Origin: Methanobacteriota archaeon
GTDB lineage: Archaea; Thermoplasmatota; Thermoplasmata; RBG-16-68-12
Length of the DNA stretch: 17,004 bases
Assembly (NCBI GenBank): GCA_005878325.1
Contig: VBMR01000137.1
Coordinates: 1-17,004, forward strand
Reading direction: 5' to 3'
In this document: one piece after another, positions 6,162 to 11,787 of the stretch
Position numbering within the stretch: position 1 is the stretch's first letter
Layout: the number at the start of each line of letters is the position of its first letter
Notes under the pieces: model-generated
Databases searched by the model: none
Told to the model about the DNA's origin: nothing
The model's input: only the letters and a program-made list of their open reading frames with translations
Position numbers and translations under genes: made by a program

Positions 6162-8099
6162 GTGCTCCTCCGCGGCGGGAATCCGGAGGCGAGCTTGTAC
6201 CTGCGGGACGGGACCCAGGACCGGGGACGCGGCGCTTTGAAGAAGGTGTGGCAGGACTCGTACGACGAAACGTGCCTCCTCGAACTCCACGCGCGGGTCG
6301 ACATGGACGGCCTCGTCCGGGAATATGCGGACTCGCTCCTGGAACGGCCGGCGAAGGTCCTCAAGAAGACGAAGGTCCCCCAGGCGCTGGACCGATCCGA
6401 TCTGGAGAAGCAGATTCTCCGATGGAAGGATCACGGATACGACGTGTCGTCCGTCGAGGCGAAGCTTGACGCGGAGCCGGCCGCCTTGACGGCCGCGGTG
6501 CGCGCCATGCGCGAGGCCGTGAAAAGGGCGGAGGCGGCCTCCGAAGTCCTCGCCGGCCTGGATGCCACCGGCTTCGAGTCACGGGTCGCGATCCTCCAGG
6601 AGAAACTCCAGGACCCGTTGCGGCATCCCGACCTCGAGGCGGAAACGGAAAACCTCCGGGAGGTCGTGGAAGCCGCCCGCCAGTCCGAAGCGCGGAGGAA
6701 GATCGAGACGGTCCGGGAACGAGACTCCCACGAGCGGACGAACAAGCTCATGGAGCTCGTCCTGAAACGACGCCATGTCGCTCCGACCGAGACCCCGCGC
6801 CCTCTCGTGCCGGCCGTCAAACCCCTGAAGGAGCGTCGACCCGAGCCCGACACGCGGACGAACCTCGCGCCCGCCTTCACCTTCGAAGGATTCACGGTCG
6901 GAGAGAGCAATCGGTTTGCGCACACCGCCGCGGTCGCGGTGGCGAAGGGACCCGGGAAGACCTACAACCCTCTCCTGATCACGTCGGGGCCGGGCCTCGG
7001 GAAAACCCATCTCCTCCATGCGATCGGCAACTACATCGCGTCGCACGGGTCCGGCGGATCGGTCCTCTACCTCACCTGCGAGGCGTTCGCTTCCGGCCTC
7101 GCCGAGGCGCGCGAGAACGAATCCCTCGGGGAATTCCGGGAACGGGTCCGGGGCGTCGACTGCCTGCTCCTCGACGACCTCCAGTTCCTGAGTTCGATGC
7201 CTGGCATCCACGAAGAGCTCTTCTACACCTTCAACGCATTGCATCAGGCGGAGAAGCAAATCGTCCTCGCGAGCGACCGGGCCCCGAAGGCGATCCCGAA
7301 CCTGGACGACCGGCTCGTCTCGCGGTTCGAGTCCGGGCTCGTCGCCGGGATCGAACCTCCCGACCTCGTCACCCGGATCGCCATCCTCGAGCGCCGGTCT
7401 CGGGACGCGAAGGTCCCGATGGAAGCCGACGTGGTCAAGCAAATTGCCGGCCTGGTCGAGGGCAACGTGCGGGAGCTCGGCGGGGCGCTCAACCGCATCA
7501 TCGCGTTCTCGTCGATGATGGGTCGGCCGATCACGGAGGATCTGGCGCGAGAGGTCCTGGCGGGCCCCGTCCCGGAGCCGGTTCGACTGGTCCCCCGGGA
7601 GCCGGAGGTCGCACCCCCGGAAAACTCGACGCCCGGGATTCTGATCCCCGGGCACAGCTACTTGATCGAAGAGGACCGACCGGCCGAAGCGTTCCGACGG
7701 TTCTCGGCGTTCCTGGGCGGCGGGAACGGCGGCCTGGTCATCACGCGCACGAATCCGAAGCGCGCGCGGGAGGCCTACGATCTCCCCGCGCACCGGATTC
7801 TCTGGCTGACCGACCGCGAGGGATCGGACGAGGAGACGATCGCCCCCGCCTTGGAGCGCATCGTGTACGAGATTGAATCGTTCCTCGCGAAGCAGCCCCG
7901 GGGTGCCGTGCTCCTCGATGGGATCGAATACTTGGTGTCGAACAACTCCTTCGACGCCGTCCTCAAGTTCGTGCGGCGCCTCCTAGACACCTTCTCGGAG
8001 AGCCGCTTTGCGTTCCTCCTTTCCCTGGGACCCGCCACGTTGAAGGAACAGGAGCTGAGGGTCCTCGAACGCGAGATGGAAGTGATCCGGGCCACCTGA
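6162..8099 (+). CDS. DnaA-type AAA+ ATPase fused to DUF835
   Basis: The 645 residues from GTG 6162 probably continue a domain begun upstream. Order: end of a DUF2226-like domain (1-65); helical region with WKDHGYDVSSVEAKL (88-102) and coiled coil to about 200; AAA+ core (about 237-460); DUF835 (about 494-645). The AAA+ core matches bacterial DnaA step by step: Walker A GPGLGKTHLLHAIGN (from 276), Walker B LLLDDLQFL (335-343), sensor I LASDRAPKAIPNLDDRLVSR with R388 as arginine finger, EPPDLVTRIAIL, and sensor II NVRELGGALNR (435-445). DnaA domain IV, the DNA-binding helix-turn-helix, is absent; DUF835 takes its place (GHSYLIEEDRPAEAF … VLLDGIEYLVSNN … VLEREME). Archaeal initiation uses Orc1/Cdc6, so a nucleotide-dependent regulatory or scaffolding role is more likely than initiation. 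The promoter is shared with divergent pgk. Confidence 0.88.
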   Translation: MLLRGGNPEASLYLRDGTQDRGRGALKKVWQDSYDETCLLELHARVDMDGLVREYADSLLERPAKVLKKTKVPQALDRSDLEKQILRWKDHGYDVSSVEAKLDAEPAALTAAVRAMREAVKRAEAASEVLAGLDATGFESRVAILQEKLQDPLRHPDLEAETENLREVVEAARQSEARRKIETVRERDSHERTNKLMELVLKRRHVAPTETPRPLVPAVKPLKERRPEPDTRTNLAPAFTFEGFTVGESNRFAHTAAVAVAKGPGKTYNPLLITSGPGLGKTHLLHAIGNYIASHGSGGSVLYLTCEAFASGLAEARENESLGEFRERVRGVDCLLLDDLQFLSSMPGIHEELFYTFNALHQAEKQIVLASDRAPKAIPNLDDRLVSRFESGLVAGIEPPDLVTRIAILERRSRDAKVPMEADVVKQIAGLVEGNVRELGGALNRIIAFSSMMGRPITEDLAREVLAGPVPEPVRLVPREPEVAPPENSTPGILIPGHSYLIEEDRPAEAFRRFSAFLGGGNGGLVITRTNPKRAREAYDLPAHRILWLTDREGSDEETIAPALERIVYEIESFLAKQPRGAVLLDGIEYLVSNNSFDAVLKFVRRLLDTFSESRFAFLLSLGPATLKEQELRVLEREMEVIRAT

Positions 8100-8111
8100 T
8101 CCGTCGACGCG

Positions 8112-9596
8112 CTATCCGAGCCGCGCGATGTCTTCGTAGAACTCGCGGATCTGATGGAGCGCCTCCGTCCAATCTTCTTGCTTCACGTAGGTGCTCGCCT
8201 CCTTGAGGATCCCGATCGGCTTCGCGAGGTCGTTCCCTTTCAGTTTCAGGTCCAGCAGCCGCGTCCGCGCCTTCCGCATCTCTTCCTGGACGAAGGCGGG
8301 GACCTCCCGTTGCAGCCGATCCTGCACCTGCTGTCCCATCCGGAGCGCCGAGGCGACGTCCCGTCGTTCCATCAAGTCGCGGGCCTGGCGGAGGAGTCGT
8401 TCCAACGACTGGACGTCCATCCCCATCGTCCGGACTTCGCGAACGAGCCGGTCCCCTTCGTCGACCGCCTTGCGGGCATCGTGGAAGTCCTTCGCTTCGG
8501 ATTCGAATCGCGTGAGCGCCATCTGATAGGCATCCCAGGCGGCATCGTAGTCCCCCGCCTCCAGCCGGCCGACGGCTTCGAGGAGCGTGGGCGTGATCAC
8601 CTGGACGCCCGGGTCTCCCTTCGCGGCTCGCATCTCATGGAGGAATCGTTCGATCCCGGCGCCGATGAACTCGACGAACGCGATGTCGAGTGTGTGTCGT
8701 GCGTCGGCGATGAGCATGACCGCGCGTTCGATGTCGCGACCCTTGCCGGCTTGAATCGCGTCGTTGATGATCCGCTTCCCCGCTTCGATCTCCAGGCCGA
8801 TCCGTTTCGCGGAGACGAGGAGGGGCTTCACCTCATTCACGAGCTTGGGCAACTCCCGATACAGGAGCTTCCGGTCCCCGAAGGGGACCTTCCGCTCGGT
8901 CTCCTTCCGTTTTTCACGGAGGACCTCGAGCCGGTTCAGGACCGGGGATCGGAGCAGCTTCGTCGCGGGAGGAGCGGCCACGACAAGGCTCGCAGCGGGA
9001 GACGGGCCCGCCTCGACGACGTCGGCGGGAGCGAGGGATCTCTCGACCGGAGCCGGGACGTTCGCCGTCGCTCCATCGTCGGCGAACCGGGCTCCACACG
9101 TCGGGCATTGCTCCGCGTCCGCGGGCACATTGGCCTTGCAGACCGGGCACTCGTACTCCGTCGTCTCGCCTTCCGAGAACTCGGCTCCGCAGCCGGGGCA
9201 GGCCGTCGCGTCCGCGGCGACCAGGGTCTCACACACCGGACACAAGAACTGCTCCCCGAGTTCGCGCGCCGTCGTGGAAGCAGGGACCGGTCTCGCCACC
9301 ACGGCCGCATCCGATTCCGGGGTCTCTCGGGCCACGTTCTTCAGGGTCTCGAAGATCTCGCGGTGGTCCTCCTTTCCATCCATGATGTCGGCGAGGATCT
9401 CGTCAATGCTGCGTCCATCCTTCACGGGCAGGGAGGGCTCGGGGGACCCGCCCGGCAGGTCAAACAGGGTAAGGTCCGTTTGGCAAGAAGGGCACACGCG
9501 AGCGTCTGCGTCGATCGAGGAATCGCAGACGGGACAGACTCGCGTTTCCCTGGGTGGCGTAAGCCGACACCTCGAAGTAAGTCGACGCGTTTCCAT
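8112..9596 (-). CDS. Triple zinc-ribbon protein with long helical domain
   Basis: The 494-residue cytoplasmic protein has three Cys4 ribbons: C21/C24…C35/C38, C119/C122…C133/C136 and C150/C153…C164/C167. All are of the CPVC…CPxC type and should each bind one zinc. A low-complexity Ala/Pro/Val linker follows to about 215. Then come some 280 residues of amphipathic helices without membrane spans, including LEAGDYDAAWDAYQMALTRF and EALHQIREFYEDIARLG, reminiscent of TPR-like or helical-bundle repeats. MGMDVQSLERLL resembles GYDVSSVEAKL in the DnaA-like protein. No catalytic motif is seen, so an adaptor role is likely. Its stop lies 12 bases from that of the convergent DnaA-like gene; upstream it is divergent from the KaiC-like gene, 42 bases away. 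No other in-frame start precedes the first ribbon. Confidence 0.8.
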   Translation of the reverse strand: METRRLTSRCRLTPPRETRVCPVCDSSIDADARVCPSCQTDLTLFDLPGGSPEPSLPVKDGRSIDEILADIMDGKEDHREIFETLKNVARETPESDAAVVARPVPASTTARELGEQFLCPVCETLVAADATACPGCGAEFSEGETTEYECPVCKANVPADAEQCPTCGARFADDGATANVPAPVERSLAPADVVEAGPSPAASLVVAAPPATKLLRSPVLNRLEVLREKRKETERKVPFGDRKLLYRELPKLVNEVKPLLVSAKRIGLEIEAGKRIINDAIQAGKGRDIERAVMLIADARHTLDIAFVEFIGAGIERFLHEMRAAKGDPGVQVITPTLLEAVGRLEAGDYDAAWDAYQMALTRFESEAKDFHDARKAVDEGDRLVREVRTMGMDVQSLERLLRQARDLMERRDVASALRMGQQVQDRLQREVPAFVQEEMRKARTRLLDLKLKGNDLAKPIGILKEASTYVKQEDWTEALHQIREFYEDIARLG

Positions 9597-9597
9597 C

Positions 9598-9616
9598 CTT
9601 AAGTTGCGTACAAAGA
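9598..9616. promoter_or_regulatory. Divergent promoter region (tentative)
   Basis: The 42-base gap between the zinc-ribbon and KaiC-like starts must hold both promoters. It contains the palindrome CTTAAG (9598-9603) and GTACAAAG (9608-9615). The latter is about 27 bases before ATG 9639 and could serve a leaderless plus-strand mRNA. Neither is a strong TATA box. Confidence 0.3.
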
Positions 9617-9638
9617 CTTTCCGGACTCAGTTCAGAGA

Positions 9639-10436
9639 ATGATAAGTCATCGGCCAGATAATCAGCGCAAAACGATTAAGTCGGACTTGATGCGGTTGGA
9701 TGGCGTCAACGGATGGTTCATGGCCTTTCGCACCGCAATCGACGGACTAGACAAGGTGATCCGAACGGATATCTCGCCTCCGAAAGTGATCCTCGTGACC
9801 GGACCACCCGGGTCGATGAAGACTTCGTTCTGCTACACGCTGATGTCCCGATACCTGAAGGACACGGGCGAGTTCGGCTTGTACACGACGCTCGAGGAGA
9901 CCGTCCAATCCCATCTTCGGAACATGGAATCCCTCGGAGTCGAGCTGTCGATGAACATGCAGATCAGCGACTTCACGGACCTGCGCGAGATCGATGCAGT
10001 CGTCGGCCCGGAGGACCAGACCGACTATCTGGCGTTCATCGAGAGGATGATCCTCCACTATCGAAAGGTCCACGGACACAAGTTCCGGCTGTTCACGCTC
10101 GACTCCCTCGGGGCGCTCTACTCCTTGATGGAGAACACACACAACATGCGGAAGCGGATGTTTTACTTCTTCAAGATGCTGCGGGACAACGAGCTCACGT
10201 CGCTCGTGGTGATGGAACGCAGCCCGGATGGCGAGAGCCAACTCCTCGGGAACGAGGGATTCCTCGTCGATGGGATCGTGCTGCTCGGACTGGACCGCTC
10301 CCGGGGGAAACTGATCCGGTACCTCCAGGTGGAGAAGATGCGATCCACCGAGCACTCCATGGAGAAGCATGCCATCGAGATCCACAAGGGCGGCCTGACC
10401 GTCCTCGGGCCGATCTTCGAAACGGGAGGGATGTAG
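9639..10436 (+). CDS. KaiC-like RecA-superfamily ATPase (single domain)
   Basis: The 265-residue protein has one KaiC/RAD55-type ATPase domain. Walker A is GPPGSMKTS (55-63), with Met in place of the usual second Gly. The acidic turn YTTLEETVQSHL carries the catalytic carboxylates, Walker B is FRLFTLDSLGALY (D155), and the KaiC end motif is QVEKMRSTEHSMEKHAIEI. Relatives in archaea form hexameric rings, bind nucleotide and act as signal relays, for example around archaellum or gas vesicle control; none makes a circadian clock without KaiA and KaiB. The ATG at 9639 is used; ATG 9690 is an alternative that would remove 17 residues. It is the first gene of a likely operon with the mini-ORF and coiled-coil zinc-ribbon gene. 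The family is sure, the target unknown. Confidence 0.88.
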   Translation: MISHRPDNQRKTIKSDLMRLDGVNGWFMAFRTAIDGLDKVIRTDISPPKVILVTGPPGSMKTSFCYTLMSRYLKDTGEFGLYTTLEETVQSHLRNMESLGVELSMNMQISDFTDLREIDAVVGPEDQTDYLAFIERMILHYRKVHGHKFRLFTLDSLGALYSLMENTHNMRKRMFYFFKMLRDNELTSLVVMERSPDGESQLLGNEGFLVDGIVLLGLDRSRGKLIRYLQVEKMRSTEHSMEKHAIEIHKGGLTVLGPIFETGGM

Positions 10437-10441
10437 ACACG

Positions 10442-10504
10442 ATGTCGAATCAAGCGCCGAAGCCCGGAAGGCTCGGCTCACAGGACGTCGGGAAGGGACC
10501 ATAA
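10442..10504 (+). CDS. Possible 20-codon leader peptide ORF
   Basis: ATG 10442 opens MSNQAPKPGRLGSQDVGKGP and stops at TAA 10502-10504, directly touching ATG 10505 of the next gene. It lies five bases after the KaiC-like stop. The perfect abutment would allow termination-reinitiation coupling. No family is recognisable, and the purine-rich GGGAAGGGACC inside it could simply be the ribosome site of the next gene. Confidence 0.25.
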   Translation: MSNQAPKPGRLGSQDVGKGP

Positions 10505-11494
10505 ATGCCCGAAGCATCGATCCTTGATGCGCTGGACGCACTGAAGAAACTGGAAGAGAGCCTGAAGTCGCGCGACTCGGACTACCGGGAGCGGGAGTCG
10601 TCGATCCAGGAGCAAGCCGCGAAACTTGGCGAAGAGCGGCAGGCCGTGGAACAGGAAAGGACCGCGCTCGCCGAAGAGAGGGACTCGCTCGTCGGACGCG
10701 AGAAGGGCTTGCGAGCGCGGGAGAAGGAGCTCGAACAGAAGGAGCGGACCTTGGATCAGCGCGACCAGGAGTTCGAAGGGACCCGGCAGGCGATCCTCGC
10801 GAAGGAGAGCCAGATCGTCGGGCGTGAGCAGGAACTCACCAAGCGGCTCGAAGCCTTGGTACGACGGGAGGAGGAGATCGCCTCCCGGGATTCGGAAGCC
10901 GCGGCCCATGGGAGAGACATCGCCGCTCGGAAGAACGAAATCGCCGCTCGGACGGAGCAGATGGTGAAAATCCTGGAGGATCACAAGGCCGCGTTGCAAG
11001 GCCAGATTGATCGAAATCGCGAGCTCATGGAACGCGAGAAGAAGCTCGCAGCGGAAGAGGAGAGTCTCGCCGCGACCCGCGCGAAGATCGCGGAGGACGG
11101 GAAACGCCTCCTGGAACGGGAGAGACAGCTCCTGTCGATGGAGCAGGCGGCGCGAGCGGCGCCTCCGGTCGTCCCGTCCCCCGTCGCACGGCCCGTACCC
11201 GGACCGGGACCCGCCATCCGACCTCAGCCCGGGCCTGCGACGACACCGGCCCCGACCCCCGCGAAACCCGCGGCCGCGATGGCAGCCCCCGCGCCAAAAC
11301 CCATCGCGAAACCGGCCTTCGAGCCGGAACCTGCCGCAGGGGAGTCCGAGATCCCGTGTCCTTCGTGCGGGACGATGATCTCCTCCGATGCGATCATGTG
11401 CTACGCCTGCGGCCACCGACTGGCGGAGGACGAGAAGGGTGGCAAAAAAGCCCAGGTAAGCGTGAAGAAGGTCCTGAAAAAGAAGGTCATTTGA
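10505..11494 (+). CDS. Coiled-coil protein with C-terminal zinc ribbon and basic tail
   Basis: The 329 residues begin with about 210 residues of unbroken charged heptads (REKGLRAREKELEQKERTLD, EQELTKRLEALVRREEEIAS) that should form a long rod. A Pro/Ala hinge follows (about 220-280, PVVPSPVARPVPGPGPAIRP). A Cys4 ribbon comes next: C285/C288 in IPCPSCG and C299/C302 in MCYACGHRL. The end is lysine-rich (VSVKKVLKKKVI). No membrane span or enzyme motif is seen, so it looks like a structural adaptor. It sits 68 bases downstream of the KaiC-like gene in the same direction, so is probably co-transcribed; GGGAAGGGA upstream can serve as ribosome site. The ribbon-plus-basic-tail end recalls that of the 928-residue membrane protein downstream. 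Confidence 0.8.
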   Translation: MPEASILDALDALKKLEESLKSRDSDYRERESSIQEQAAKLGEERQAVEQERTALAEERDSLVGREKGLRAREKELEQKERTLDQRDQEFEGTRQAILAKESQIVGREQELTKRLEALVRREEEIASRDSEAAAHGRDIAARKNEIAARTEQMVKILEDHKAALQGQIDRNRELMEREKKLAAEEESLAATRAKIAEDGKRLLERERQLLSMEQAARAAPPVVPSPVARPVPGPGPAIRPQPGPATTPAPTPAKPAAAMAAPAPKPIAKPAFEPEPAAGESEIPCPSCGTMISSDAIMCYACGHRLAEDEKGGKKAQVSVKKVLKKKVI

Positions 11495-11555
11495 CGCGTT
11501 TGAGGACGTCCGACCGTGGGCCCGCGAACGCTTTGCCAACGCCGCAAAGTCACCG

Positions 11556-11575
11556 TCTCTTTTTGGCGCTTTTCG
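11556..11575 (+). terminator. T-rich terminator after the KaiC-like operon
   Basis: About 65 bases after the coiled-coil gene, the T runs at 11560-11564 and 11570-11573 (TTTTTGGCGCTTTT) are of the kind that releases archaeal RNA polymerase. No strong hairpin is needed or seen. Confidence 0.4.
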
Positions 11576-11607
11576 CGACGTCCTGTCACATTTTCATGCG
11601 CAACTCA

Positions 11608-11681
11608 AGATAATAGTATTTTCTCCAGGTGGAACAGCTCGTTTTCCCGCGTGAGAACAGCTCCGTATCGGGATAGATAAT
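11608..11681 (+). repeat. Short direct repeats upstream of the large membrane protein
   Basis: GAACAGCTC occurs at 11632-11640 and 11655-11663 (23 bases apart, about two helical turns). AGATAAT occurs at 11608-11614 and 11675-11681. All lie before the TATA box at 11694-11704, where archaeal activators bind. With the T-rich end of the previous operon, this is what the 293-base gap at 11495-11787 contains. Confidence 0.35.
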
Positions 11682-11693
11682 CGCTAAGTAACC

Positions 11694-11704
11694 TATTTAT
11701 AAAT
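11694..11704 (+). promoter_or_regulatory. Strong TATA box of the large membrane protein
   Basis: TATTTATAAAT is a near-ideal archaeal TATA box, the best in the window. Transcription would start near 11727. This gives a leader of about 60 bases before ATG 11788 with GGGAGG at 11775-11780, or a leaderless start at ATG 11728. Confidence 0.7.
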
Positions 11705-11787
11705 CGGTCCAGGATGGGCCGCACAAGATGCCCACCGGTCGCGCCCCCGCGGAGCCTACCCAGGTCACGACCCAGGGAGGAACTTCG

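Noticed and set aside
6579..7793. 404-codon minus-strand frame across the DnaA-like gene
   Set aside because: It is antisense to the Walker and sensor motifs and has a shadow-like composition.
8154..9602. 482-codon plus-strand frame antisense to the triple zinc-ribbon gene
   Set aside because: Arg/Leu/Asp-rich product without motifs, while the opposite strand shows three perfect Cys4 ribbons.
9639..10436. Circadian clock gene kaiC
   Set aside because: Only one ATPase domain is present and no KaiA or KaiB is nearby; single-domain relatives are common in archaea and have other roles.
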